DNA of 64,000 nt from contig CAMQGK010000463.1 of the NCBI GenBank assembly GCA_947000775.1, forward strand, positions 6,125,501-6,189,500, written 5' to 3'. This document shows positions 38,101 through 46,560 of the stretch, in pieces. Below the pieces are notes generated by a model. The model was not told where the DNA came from and ran no database searches. It saw only the letters and a list, made by a program, of their open reading frames with translations. Each line of letters opens with the position of its first letter. The first letter of the stretch is position 1. The stretch is from Pterois miles (lineage: Eukaryota > Chordata > Actinopteri > Perciformes > Scorpaenidae). A program made the position numbers and the translations under genes.

Positions 38101-41022
38101 TGCAATTTTATTGTTCAAAGTTTGGAGAGAAAAACTTCAGTTGTGAATAAAATGGGCATTATTTTTGTATTTTCTGTCTATGTCCCCCTCATACATGTCG
38201 TTTTCTCCCTGCCTTTCCAGTTTGGAGCTGTACCTGTGGCTCTGCCTTCTGCCCAGGTCGGACAGGCGTCCTCTTCCCCAGCATTCCCGTCTGGGCCTCC
38301 ACTGCCTCCCCCAGCACCTGGGGTGCCAGCCCCGCCTCCTCCACCTCCTCCTCCACCTCCTTTACCTGGTTGTCCTATCCCACCTCCTCCACCTGGAGTG
38401 CCTCCTCCATTTGGTGCCCCCCCTCCACCCCCTCTAGGGTTTGGGGGTAGTCTAGGCTCTCCCACACAACAAGCGCTGCCTTATGGCCTAAGGCCTAAGA
38501 AGGATTTCAAGCCTGAGACCGCCATGAAACGCCTCAACTGGTCCAAGGTAATACACTGCAAGGTGTTTCTAATATTAAACCACCCCCAGTTTCATACAAT
38601 GCAGTCTAATATACCACTAACTAAAACCTCAGATATTACTATGGAGTCAAATCAACACCTCACTGACAAAGTGAACAAAATTTAACACTTAACACACATA
38701 GGATTTATTTCTGGGTCATTTCAGTGTATTGGATTGATTTATTTTAGAGTTGTACCTCCTCACTGATAACTGATAAGGTACTATTACATATTTTTTTTAT
38801 TGAGTGATCTAAAGTGTAAAGGCAGATATTAGAGATGTCTTCTGTCTGTGCTGGATTATGGTTAACAAGAAGTTTGAGACAAGAAACTGAAGATTTAGGC
38901 CAGGTATTTATAGTGGCCCTTTTCTCTGCTCTTTGTGCCTTTGTTCCTGATGTTCATTGGCAGCTCCTGAACAGTACAGATGTTTTCTAAGAATTAAACA
39001 ACAACTTCCTATCTCTGTGCCAAGCAATTATTGAAAATAACAGATGATCAGATGCTGTTGTCAGAGCAGCCTTAGTTACCTCTACAGATGTTGTTCTCTG
39101 CAGAACAATATTAGTTCACACCACAAGTGATATTAGTTTGTGATTTGATTAATAATTCAATTTCAGATGTACATCGGTACAGATGTTCAGCAAACTAAAC
39201 CATATGCTTGAAAAAGTGACATGAGGAGAACCTGTCTTGTGGCACAGCTGGATGAGACCCCCACATCTGGTTATGTTTGGGACAAAGCTGTTTGGAAACT
39301 TCTTCAGTAATAAGACTTCAAACTTGCAGCAGCGTGGCCCTGCCAATTTTAGCGTAGTGACTAAACATTTAATGATTAGAGCTCTGTGACAAAACTATTT
39401 TTGATAGAGAGGAAGACGCCCAAACAACCTAACAGAAGCAAAGCCCTAGTCCCCTCCCACTGGTGCCTAGTTTCATACGACTCCTCTGGAACCTTAAGTC
39501 CAATGTTCACAAGCATTTCAGCCTCCACCAAGTTGTAGCATAAATTTTTGATACCAAACTATGTAACGATAATTTAAATATGCCTCATAAATATGTGAAT
39601 TGGTACAAAAGATGAAGTGGAGATCTGCAAGCCTGTCAGCCTTGAGCTGTTTTTTTTTATACTCCAGGTTCGGACTAATTAAACTTCTCTGTTATTGTAT
39701 ATATTATAAATATTATAGATATGCCTTTTATTCAAGTGCATTTACACACATTTCATTCATCTTGCACACGTACATCTTAGTAGCGTGGGCTAAGGTTGGA
39801 ATTTTTGGCCCGTGTGGGGCTCTCAGGCAAAGTGGAGAAATTGCACTCAATTTCTGCTATCAGAAATAATCAGTGTATATACTGTATGTTATTATTGTAT
39901 TATACATATGATCTGTTGCTTAGTAACTGCCATCATCATCCCCACTGTCACAGTAAAATGTAAATTTCCACCTGTCGATTTTTATGGTCAAAACTTGCAC
40001 TGGAGAGACGGGGCAGCCGTTTGGAGCCCTCTGGCGTCCTCAAGTGATCTTGGGCGCTCTCGGTCCCACATGGCAGCCCAGCTTGAGCCGATCTGTCTCT
40101 TTTCAGCAGGCAGCGGGATGGTAACATTTCACCCCCACTTGGCTAGGGTGAAAGAGCGTGGCAGCTTTTGCCAGATCTTTTTGACTTTCTTTCTCTCAAA
40201 GTTAGTTTCAGCACGTTTAGAGCAGCTCAGTGATTGTGAGCGGGCTCAGCTGAATTATCTTACTTTTCTTAATATCTTACATGTGTGTACACCTGACTGG
40301 TTTCTGGTTTGTCTTTCAGGGTTTCAAAGCCGTCTTATTGTCCACATTTTTGGATGTACAGAGTAGCTGTGTTTGTGTGTTTTCTTATGAAGGCAATAAC
40401 TTGCCGTCTACTTTACTGTCAGCTGTTGTTCAGGATTGTCTGGAACATGGTAACTGGCAGCATATTGCCAAAAAAATCATTGGACTTGGTGCCACGGGAT
40501 GCAGTGTTTTTTTTTTTTTTTATGAGAACAGATATCATGTAGAAGGTTAACAAGAATGTAAATGTAACTTTTAATTGTCAGGTAAACTGCTGTAACGTGC
40601 AGTATTTACTTTGGAAACTGGCAGGACTATAGTGTGGGGCCGTTTTTTGAACATTAAAGCATCATCAGCATCATTAAAGCAACATTAAACATCTTCTAGT
40701 AGAGACCAAAAATACAAGCATGCACCTGAAAATGAGCATCATAGGTCGTCTTTAAGATGTGACTAATATCTGATTCAAATGATGGGTTTTATTTATAGGC
40801 ATTTCCATTTGTAGCCTCTATAATCTTAAAAATAGTAAGCCATTTGTCTAAATGTGTCTAAATGTCTAAACATCTAAACGTGCTGAACTGTGCATGTTTG
40901 CTTTCAGATTCGTCCCCAGGAAATGTCAGAGGGCTGTTTCTGGGTGCGGGCTGATGAGGACCAATACGCAAAACCAGAATTACTCTGCAGAGTTGCTCTC
41001 ACTTTTGGTTCACAAAAAACAG
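8435..41022 (+). CDS. diaph3: Diaphanous-related formin 3, partial gene (13 exons, both ends missing)
   Basis: Thirteen exons (8435-8565, 22880-22954, 23132-23201, 26490-26626, 28020-28125, 30397-30507, 31006-31124, 31319-31435, 34936-35054, 35145-35209, 36142-36246, 38221-38547, 40908-41022) join in a single frame of 1597 nt, about 532 codons, with no stop. Known family role: Rho-GTPase-activated formins nucleate and elongate unbranched actin filaments through FH1 (profilin-actin delivery) and FH2 (barbed-end cap), and are autoinhibited by DID-DAD binding. The window holds DID, dimerisation and coiled-coil regions, FH1 and the first FH2 residues. The GBD start, most of FH2 and the DAD are outside. 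Paralogue call: VACMQLINALVTSP, NEFMRCGLKEILP, DIQLKVFEEHKEED and AELQAFRSQFGA resemble DIAPH3 more than DIAPH1 or DIAPH2, from memory of those proteins. Exon order is fully collinear and no internal exon appears missing. Confidence 0.93.
10906..11578 (+). mobile_element. MITE-like element, copy 1 (inverted copy at about 60740-61540)
   Basis: The ends are inverted: ccctgttcagacctgg at the left and cagatctgaacaggg at the right. The inner part aligns, in reverse complement, with 60960-61400: atcagtagtaatat, acactgacacatc, tagtctgatag, gtagcctat, agatat, aataaaatac, acagtagagc. No transposase frame. The superfamily is uncertain. Confidence 0.65.
15560..15780. repeat. DNA-transposon remnant (ggccactttattt... 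type)
   Basis: The start ttggccactttatttggaac followed by acctgt and caacagctcagcaa resembles a widespread teleost element with ggccactttattaggtacacc ends. The right end is not clear and may be interrupted by the adjacent SINE. Confidence 0.5.
15783..15945 (-). repeat. tRNA-derived SINE, reverse orientation
   Basis: On the minus strand, TAGCTGAATGGTTA (A box, complement of 15919-15932) and GGTTCAATTCC (B box, complement of 15878-15888) are spaced as in a tRNA promoter. They are followed by ctttgttgcatgtcataccc, typical of fish SINE bodies. Confidence 0.75.
18801..18844. repeat. (AC)n microsatellite
   Basis: About 21 uninterrupted AC units. Confidence 0.97.
20002..20051. repeat. (ATT)n microsatellite
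   Basis: About 16 uninterrupted ATT units. Confidence 0.97.
22031..22162. repeat. Direct duplication of a 46-bp segment
   Basis: gctgttttctgttcagacca and the rest of the segment at 22031-22076 recur at 22117-22162 with few changes, an 86-bp period. No coding sense. Confidence 0.85.
22880..22954 (+). CDS. diaph3: diaph3 exon: DID armadillo region (WVQSFGHEGLGLLLD)
   Basis: The acceptor is gttatttcag and the donor is AACA/gtaagt. The first T completes a Ser codon, then 24 codons read WVQSFGHEGLGLLLDVLERL and end LLKK, leaving CA to be completed to Gln by the next exon. WV..FG.EGL..LLD is a hallmark of the first DID armadillo repeat. It follows a 14.3-kb intron and precedes one of only 177 nt. 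Confidence 0.93.
23132..23201 (+). CDS. diaph3: diaph3 exon: DID (KNQHKVVQCLKAIMNNK)
   Basis: The acceptor is tccctatag and the donor is AAG/gtaatg. The leading G completes Gln. The 23 following codons contain KKNQHKVVQCLKAIMNNK, the highly conserved helix before the (Y/F)G segment in DIAPH proteins. Exit phase is 0. Confidence 0.93.
23202..26489 (+). other. diaph3 intron (3.3 kb)
   Basis: Contains a possible LINE remnant (24095-24290). No further exon or RNA gene seen. Confidence 0.7.
24095..24290 (+). repeat. Possible L1-like LINE remnant (ORF2 C-terminal)
   Basis: One frame reads MFTFLHICWECNKILQNRLL. The F.H..WEC.K spacing recalls the C-terminal zinc-knuckle-like segment of L1-type ORF2. 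It is short and isolated, and could be coincidence. Confidence 0.3.
26490..26626 (+). CDS. diaph3: diaph3 exon: DID core (YGLDRILGEEKSLALLARA)
   Basis: The acceptor is tttactgcag and the donor is AACAC/gtatgt. The exon is 137 nt, in phase 0 and out with two bases. It encodes YGLDRILGEEKSLALLARAV, then MMTDVVKLLSAICIVGEEN. These are armadillo-repeat residues of the DID, the surface that binds the C-terminal DAD in the autoinhibited protein (family knowledge). The VGEEN ending is shared by DIAPH2 and DIAPH3. Confidence 0.95.
26627..28019 (+). other. diaph3 intron (1.4 kb)
   Basis: AT-rich. It contains a perfect 12-bp palindrome TTACGTACGTAA at 27313-27324 preceded by gatgatgtcac. No other feature. 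Confidence 0.6.
28020..28125 (+). CDS. diaph3: diaph3 exon: DID (LEKVLEAITTAGEW...SVQLQ)
   Basis: The acceptor is ttctcattcag and the donor is CAA/gtaagt. The exon is 106 nt. The first T completes a Thr codon, followed by 35 codons with LEKVLEAITTAGEWRAIERF and ending GLRDRSVQLQ. The closing SVQLQ is DIAPH3-like and leads in phase 0 into VACMQLINAL. Confidence 0.94.
28126..30396 (+). other. diaph3 intron (2.3 kb)
   Basis: Contains a long (AC)n tract at 29090-29163, a C10 run near 30183 and a C/T-rich tract (30300-30372) before the next acceptor. No extra exon. Confidence 0.7.
29090..29163. repeat. (AC)n microsatellite
   Basis: About 37 AC units without interruption, intronic. Confidence 0.97.
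30397..30507 (+). CDS. diaph3: diaph3 exon: last DID repeat (VACMQLINALVTSPDELDF)
   Basis: The acceptor is atgttgcag and the donor is CCG/gtaagc. The exon is 111 nt, exactly 37 codons, phase 0 at both ends. It encodes VACMQLINALVTSPDELDF and RNEFMRCGLKEILP. The second peptide is the strongest single indicator of the DIAPH3 paralogue. Confidence 0.96.
30508..31005 (+). other. diaph3 intron (0.5 kb)
   Basis: Starts gtaagc and ends ctgtag. A short AC run lies at about 30523-30545. Otherwise nothing seen. Confidence 0.7.
31006..31124 (+). CDS. diaph3: diaph3 exon: inter-domain helix; ends at a U12-type donor
   Basis: The acceptor is ccgtctgtag. The exon is 119 nt, phase 0 in, two bases (GA) out. 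It encodes EALDIQLKVFEEHKEEDMME, then SHRLDDIKSEL. There is no usable GT donor. The exon ends at TTGGA directly before ATATCCTTG, the U12-type AT donor, and GA plus the T of the next exon restores the Asp of the conserved E-L-D. Confidence 0.94.
31125..31318 (+). other. U12-type AT-AC intron of diaph3
   Basis: The 194-nt intron starts ATATCCTTG, matching the minor-spliceosome 5' splice-site consensus, and ends AC. TCCTTGACT at 31302-31310 matches the U12 branch-site consensus, with the branch A about 10 nt from the acceptor. Joining the flanking exons across exactly these bases restores the conserved formin reading frame. Confidence 0.9.
31319..31435 (+). CDS. diaph3: diaph3 exon: dimerisation region, starts after an AC acceptor
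   Basis: The exon follows ...ctctgcAC, an AC rather than AG acceptor. It is 117 nt, with donor AG/gtaaaa. It encodes DVGDVFSIVQSIVKDSSAEP, then FLSILQHLMLIRNDYLVR. SILQHL.LIRNDY is near-invariant in mDia proteins, so the exon and its boundaries are secure even with the non-canonical acceptor. Confidence 0.94.
31436..34935 (+). other. diaph3 intron (3.5 kb)
   Basis: Contains a short hairpin (32762-32838). No further exon, SINE or transposon recognised. Confidence 0.65.
32762..32838. repeat. Short inverted repeat (23-bp arms, 31-nt loop)
   Basis: 32762-32784 is the reverse complement of 32816-32838 except at two positions, with core ggcacatgggactac. It lies in the sense orientation of the diaph3 transcript. 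Confidence 0.85.
34936..35054 (+). CDS. diaph3: diaph3 exon: dimerisation region (PQYFKIIEECVSQIVLH), GC donor
   Basis: The acceptor is gcctctcag. The exon is 119 nt; the first A completes Arg. It encodes PQYFKIIEECVSQIVLHRSG, then DPDFSYRKRLDVDFSHLL. It ends TTAG/gcaagt, a GC donor. Using the GT four bases downstream would bring a stop codon into frame within the next exon. Confidence 0.95.
35055..35144 (+). other. GC-AG intron of diaph3 (90 nt)
   Basis: The intron begins gcaagt after TTAG and ends gttttcag behind a T-rich tract. Frame continuity supports GC as the donor. The nearby GT would lead to a TAA four codons into the next exon. Confidence 0.85.
35145..35209 (+). CDS. diaph3: diaph3 exon: start of coiled coil, GC donor
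   Basis: The acceptor is ttgttttcag. The exon is 65 nt; AG completes Glu, then 21 codons EVCVDKARSDEYEQRASELA plus QK. The heptad-like charged sequence starts the coiled coil before FH1. The exon ends GAAG/gcaagt, a second GC donor. The downstream GT alternative gives an immediate TGA when joined to the next exon. Confidence 0.92.
35210..36141 (+). other. GC-AG intron of diaph3 (932 nt)
   Basis: The intron begins gcaagt after GAAG and ends tgtttttag. Only the GC donor keeps the frame into FDEEFLSRQ. The intron body is AT-rich, with T runs near 35720 and 35775. No further feature is seen. Confidence 0.85.
36142..36246 (+). CDS. diaph3: diaph3 exon: coiled coil (FDEEFLSRQEAQAQLVK)
   Basis: The acceptor is tctgtttttag and the donor is CAG/gtaaat. 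The exon is 105 nt, 35 codons, phase 0 at both ends. It encodes FDEEFLSRQEAQAQLVKCDE, then KIAELQAELQAFRSQ, a Glu/Gln-rich coiled coil as in other DIAPH proteins just before FH1. Confidence 0.94.
36247..38220 (+). other. diaph3 intron (2.0 kb)
   Basis: AT-rich, no repeats recognised beyond short homopolymers. Confidence 0.6.
38221..38547 (+). CDS. diaph3: diaph3 exon: FH1 proline-rich domain and start of FH2
   Basis: The acceptor is gcctttccag and the donor is AAG/gtaata. The exon is 327 nt, 109 codons, phase 0 at both ends. It has a run of ten prolines followed by LPG, then IPPPPPGVPPP and APPPPPLGFGG, the profilin-binding tracts of FH1. It ends YGLRPKKDFKPETAMKRLNW plus SK, the conserved entry to FH2. 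This FH1 is short, with three main tracts. The opposite-strand glycine-rich frame is only a shadow of this exon. Confidence 0.96.
38548..40907 (+). other. diaph3 intron (2.4 kb)
   Basis: A GC-richer patch at 39995-40180 has open frames but no recognisable protein. No extra exon is needed between NWSK and IRPQEM. Confidence 0.6.
40908..41022 (+). CDS. diaph3: diaph3 exon: FH2 lasso region (IRPQEMSEGCFWVRADED)
   Basis: The acceptor is tttgctttcag and the donor is ACAG/gtcaga. The exon is 115 nt, phase 0 in, one base (G) out. It encodes IRPQEMSEGCFWVRADEDQY, then LLCRVALTFGSQKT. CFW and the preceding NWSK are conserved parts of the FH2 lasso/linker used for dimer formation. This is the last secure exon. 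The next expected segment (K-rich linker, then KEL..LD.K.AQN) is not found in the window. Confidence 0.94.
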
Positions 41023-43761
41023 GTCAGACTCCCATTACATATGTTATTTACTTAATTTATTTAATATTCATCTGCCTGACTGCTGCACTTGTTTCATGTA
41101 TCTTGTTTCCACTTCACTTTTTCTTCCATCTAACAACTTTCTGGCTCACTGTGTGCTGCTAGGGAAGAAAATGGCAGGGTTTTTAAGTTCTGTATTTGTG
41201 TTATTTGCACGCGTGTATGCATGCGTGCATCTTCGCTTGAGAATAATTGGCTGTGTCTACATTGAAGAGGAACTGAATGACAAAGATGGAGGCAAGTGGG
41301 CGAGCGCATGTGCCAACCCTCTAGGCTACTGTTAGCAAACAATCTGTTTTTTTACCACTTTCATTAAATGGATGGTGAAATATAGATGACAGAAGGCATC
41401 ACTTAGTAGTCAAACTTGATCCAAATTCCTCTGCTGTTTTAAGCGTTGGTGGAGGTCTTATGAAAGCTAAATGAACTGGAATGCTGATTCAATGTACTGG
41501 TGAACAAATTAATAATACAATTATCGAGGGTATCGTTTGAATTTTAACTTCTCTGTTTGTACTTATCGATTTCCCTTCTTAATATTTCTTACAGTTATTT
41601 GAGGGGGGTCAAATCAGGTCACTTGCTTATTTCACAGAAAAACACACAATGCGTATTCATTCATATTCATTCATTCACTTCATAATGTTTATGGAATCTG
41701 TAAATTAATTTCATACAGTTTATTTTGGTTGCTGTTATAGAATAATTTGATTCAATAATAATTGATTCATTCTGTTTTCATTCACTGTACTGTTACTCTG
41801 AAATCTGCTGAAATGACACCAGACCCAAAATATCTAGGAGCCAGTTGGCCAAATACAATCAGCCAGTTTCCTGATTGGCCCAGTGCTCTAAAAGTAAACA
41901 TTTCATTCAAATAATTTTCCTTTGACACTGCTTCACGAGCAACGTTACCATACCTACCTCTCCACGCGTTGACGACAGACATAGGGAGGCTTGTTTAGCC
42001 TTTAGAGATGAAATGATGGCCAGCATAAACAACACATGAGTTAAAACACAAAAGAACTTTCATTGTGTCTTGGAGTAAAACACACAACTGGGCAAAAATG
42101 ATGACTGGTGTTAGAAAAGTAGCATCGCTGCTGTAGTTTGTATGTACCATGTGCAGAGTGAGTGTGTGGCTGAGCAGGAGAGAGAGAGAGATGGTGACTG
42201 GAGTAGAGGAGAAAACCTGCAGTCAATTGTCAGCCTCACCCAGACTTGTTGTTAAGGAACCGATAAGCAGAATCCATATTTTAATTTATTAATGATTCCT
42301 TTGGAACCAGTTCTTGATGCCCAAAACTACAATTATCACAGTATTATCTCAAAATCAATGCCATTTTTTTTACTAGTATTTATAACTATGTGCTTAAAAG
42401 TACAATTCATTGCTATTGATTCCTCTGTATTGATTCTTTCCGACAGTTACACATGCACAATGACGCATACACATGTGTCATGTTTTAAGTTTGATTGGGA
42501 ACAGAGACATGGTGGAAAAAAAAAAAAAAACACTCAACAGCATGGTGATACTAAACCTGAGGGGTGCACCCTGTTTTTCCCTGATAAATGACACTGAACA
42601 ACAGACCCACGTAGAAAAAAGCATTTGGAGAGTTGATAATGTTACCTATTAGCAGTCGTGGGTAGCACAGTCCTGCTTGGATATACTGTATAGTGGAGCT
42701 CCGAACATTAACGGAGGTGCCATTGAGTTACTATTATGAGACGTTCACGGTCTGCTCAGGAAAACGACCACTGGGCAAAAGTAAATTGCAACGTTATCAT
42801 GATGCGTTCAAATGTAATCTTATAAAATTACGTTTTTGCAGAGAAACTTCAGTAAATCCATTTGTTTGAAGGAGATGTTTTCACATCAGTGTATTTAATA
42901 AAGGAGAGCTTGTTGAATTACACAGGATTTATTGTTTTTGTTTACCTTGGTATCAAATCGGGTCCACTAGTATTGGTATCGACTACTAAATTTCTGATAT
43001 CATGACATCCATGTCGAGTAATATTCCAGCAGTCAAACGTGAACTATGAGCATAATATATCTGTGAATTTAGTCATAATACATTGATATGGAGAAGTAAT
43101 GAAAAGCAGTATTGAGATAAGCCTTACTCTGAACAGATGCATATTCCCCTTTTTAACAGTTTTGGTACAGTCTCTAACATATACTGTACTGTCAGCAGTC
43201 CTTGGTGAATCAGAGTCCCCAAGGTTGTCATGCTGTTTTGGGCCTTGGTGGGCTATTTTGACTATTCCCTGTGGTAATGCTGCATGATAAGACACCGTAC
43301 AGTTACATCCTCACACATTAGTATGGCTGGTAAGATGTGTAATATTCATGTACAAGGTTGTTGGAATGATTAAAGCTAGAGCAGGAGGTAGCATGAGATG
43401 TTATCAGTCTTGTCCTCTCCTGTGCGTGGTCTATTAGTCCCTTCTCTGATGATTTATTCACATGTCTTGTGTTTTATTTCTTGTCTTGTCACTGACTCAG
43501 CTAGCTTATGCCAATTTGAATTATTCATCCAGGTGTTATCTACCTGTCACAACTCTATGCTGCTCCTCTCCAGGCGAACAAGACCCCCCCCCCTACACAC
43601 CAGTACACCCTTGTTCCCTACCATCAAGCTGCTGAATAATGGAGGCAATCTAAATGGCAAACAGGTAGACAGACAGTCAAGCAGATGTTCTCTGGAGAGG
43701 ACAAAGGAAGCATGTCCACCAGCAGACAATTGTACTTCTCTGTTAGGGTAATGACCCAGAG

Positions 43762-44088
43762 GCCCATGAGTTGTTTTTCACTTGAAAAATTTGGGAAGAA
43801 CATTATGAGGAGACAAGTAAATACTATCCTTGTAAACTATGTTATCAAAGACAAGATATGAAAGTAATTTGTGATGGTGTGAATGCTAAAAGGAAAGCAA
43901 AAAGAATGAGGAAACTTATACCTTGGGTAAAAACCCAGTGGAATGCAACCTTTCATATGCTTACATGACAAATCCATAAACACAATTCACACTGCTGCTT
44001 TTTACCCCTCTAACATATAAAACTGGCTGTTGCTTCTCCTGTGCTTAAAGCTACTCTGCGATTTCTATAATAGAGACATAACCTTACA

Positions 44089-44092
<4 letters not shown>
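43762..44092 (+). repeat. Long inverted repeat, left arm (331 bp)
   Basis: Near-perfect reverse complement of 45272-45602. Blocks include cccatgagttgtttttcact, acattatgaggagacaagta, gtgatggtgtgaatgctaa, ggtaaaaacccagtggaatg and tctataatagagacataacc. The arm ends as the (CA)n tract begins. Confidence 0.92.

Positions 44093-44159
<67 letters not shown>
44090..44159. repeat. (CA)n microsatellite
   Basis: About 35 CA units directly inside the left arm of the long inverted repeat. It is absent from the matching place beside the right arm. Confidence 0.97.
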
Positions 44160-44160
<1 letters not shown>

Positions 44161-44810
44161 GTTTTATTTTACAGTAATCATGAAACACTCTTCTCATCAT
44201 ATAGGAAGGAGCAGAGAAGCACTGCTCCTCCTCCCATGGTGTCTGCTTGGTTTTTTTACTGCTCATGGGTAATGCATTTTAGATTCGCCTAGAATGGCAT
44301 GAAAACATTTGATTAAATCAAACCTTTCTCATGGTTTGAGTCTATTCTCTTAGTTGTGTTTTCTCCCATCCCAGCGGAGGTTGTGTATGACTGCTGATCG
44401 GCTGAGCTACTGAACCCAGTCGCTCTTGCTGCTGCGTGTCAGTGAGCGTACATGTATGCATACGTGCATGTAGGCATGTCGTCTTATTAACTCAGCAGTG
44501 TAGTATCATGTTTCATCTCACTTAAGAGCAGCAGCATCTGGATCAGCATTAAACATTGAAAAGTACACAGTATGAAACAGCACTCACTCAGTTTTTCTGA
44601 TTTAAATATTCATTTCTATCCCTTGAAACTTCCTTATTCTTTCGCGATGTTTGTGCCTCTTGCTGTTGTTTTGTAAGAGAAATCCCTGCCATCCTGTACA
44701 CAAGCTGCTGAGTTTGGATAGGGACTTGGAACAGTTTGTTTTGAGACCATCACTGTTGCATTTTTGGCAGACCCTGACCTAATCAAGTGTAAATAAAAAT
44801 ACAGTGATTG

Positions 44811-44844
<34 letters not shown>

Positions 44845-45271
44845 AATTATTCAAAGTGTTAAGATGAGGCTGGAACTACAGCACACATTCAACCAGAATT
44901 TCTATTACTGCATTTGGAGCAGTGAAACATATTTATTTGACTGAGTGGACATTATATTCTCAGTGATAATACCCTTTATGGCTCCTCTCTTTATTTATTC
45001 AGAGTGGGGTTTTCTAGTTGGCAAAGGATCAGTGCTATTTTAATACTTTTCAATGAGCAAGTAGCGATAAATGGGTTTATTTTTTTTTTAAACTTTTCAG
45101 CAAGCAGTGAAATAAGACTGTACTGAAAAATATGAGTTGATTTCTGTGCTTGTCTTCTAAATCTCTGCTCTTTAGCTATAAATCTTTGATACAAATGGCC
45201 TCTCCTAATCAATGAAAATCAATGGAATCTTTCAATATAGGAGGAAACAGTGAGAGGCTGTTCCTTTGTAA

Positions 45272-45602
45272 TGTCTGTAAGGTTATGTCTCTATTATAGA
45301 AATCGCAGAGTAGCTTTAAGCACAGGAGAAGCAACAGCCAGTTTTATATGTTAGAGGGGTAAAAAGCAGCAGTGTGAATTGTGTTTATGGATTTGTCATG
45401 TAAGCATATGAAAGGCTGCATTCCACTGGGTTTTTACCCAAGGTATAAGTTTCCTCATTCTTTTTGCTTTCCTCTTAGCATTCACACCATCACAAATTAT
45501 TTTTATCTCCTGTCTTTGATAACATAGTTTGCAAGGATGTTATTTACTTGTCTCCTCATAATGTTCTTCCCAAAATTTTCAAGTGAAAAACAACTCATGG
45601 GC
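45272..45602 (-). repeat. Long inverted repeat, right arm (331 bp)
   Basis: Reverse complement of 43762-44092 with only scattered differences (for example ttatttttatctcctgtc against gacaagatatgaaagtaa). The 1.18-kb spacer contains a T28 run near 44812-44840 and no coding sequence. Confidence 0.92.
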
Positions 45603-46377
45603 AAGATAATTTCCTTTACTGACTAGCCAAAAATAACCTTTAATTATGGGACCCGCAAAGAGAAGAATAGATCCATCAATTTTGTCCGTACCTTGCTCAG
45701 ATAAAAAATAGTCCCACTTACATTCAGGTAATTTTTGTTCCATTAGATTTATTTTATTTCATGTTTTTCTACCTACTTCTAACCTTAGTACTGGCAGGCG
45801 CTCGGCACTTAAAAGTTAATGAGTCTTAGTCATTTTTCATCAGGCTATGGAGCTGTGGAAGGATTTCTGTTCAGCAGCTAAGGTCAACTACATGTACTCT
45901 ACTAAAGCATATTTACTCTAAACAAGAACAATCCTTTAGAAGTTGTATGATGAGCTCTTCACGGCCTAATGATAATCAGCTTTTTGCAGCCTAATATTAT
46001 GGCTCTTTTATGACCAAATATGATAACCTCAGAGCTTAACTACACCTCAGATTATTGCTGTCACTGTATTGCTGTGTGTTTGGAGTCATTAGCTGTTTGC
46101 ATAGCAGCTTAAATTAAATACAATAAAATCAATTCTGATGATGCGTTTTTAAGTCTGATCAAATTAGTTTTCTGTCCTGTTTATGACTTAAGACCAGCTG
46201 GAAAAAAAGGTTTTGCTAGGACGGGATCTTTTTTAGTTCCTTTGTTATTTTTTTTCTTCTGGTTCTTTCTCTTTTTTTTAATCAGGATCATTTTTCTAAG
46301 TTACTTTTTTTCATCTGTGAAAACCCGTCTTTTGTGAGGATCATTTTTGTCATTGTTGTAATACTAATTTCAGGCGC

Positions 46378-46560
46378 AGGAGGCTGAAATGCACCACTAT
46401 CCCATGTTCTAAACAGGGCTAAAAGCATTCAGGTTTTCCTTCCACAAGTTAAGTAAATTGCGTGTTAGCAAGTTATGTATATTAAAAATCAAACTCGAAG
46501 AAAACATGCATGCTTTTAGTCCTGTTTAGAACATTTGGTAGGGAGGCACTTCAGCTTATT
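46378..46560. repeat. Foldback element (about 50-60-bp arms)
   Basis: The core atgttctaaacagggctaaa at 46404 and its complement ending at 46534 form 25-bp arms with one mismatch. Weaker pairing extends outward (gctgaaatgcacc against ggcacttcagc), giving a stem of roughly 50 bp around an 80-nt loop. Confidence 0.7.

Noticed and set aside
38178..38465. Glycine-rich frame on the minus strand
   Set aside because: It is the antisense shadow of the FH1 proline codons.
39995..40366. GC-richer open frame in the intron before the FH2 exon
   Set aside because: The protein is not recognisable and the flanking formin exons join directly without it.
44090..44159. Regular repeats that might suggest a CRISPR-like array
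   Set aside because: Pure dinucleotide microsatellite without spacers, in vertebrate DNA.
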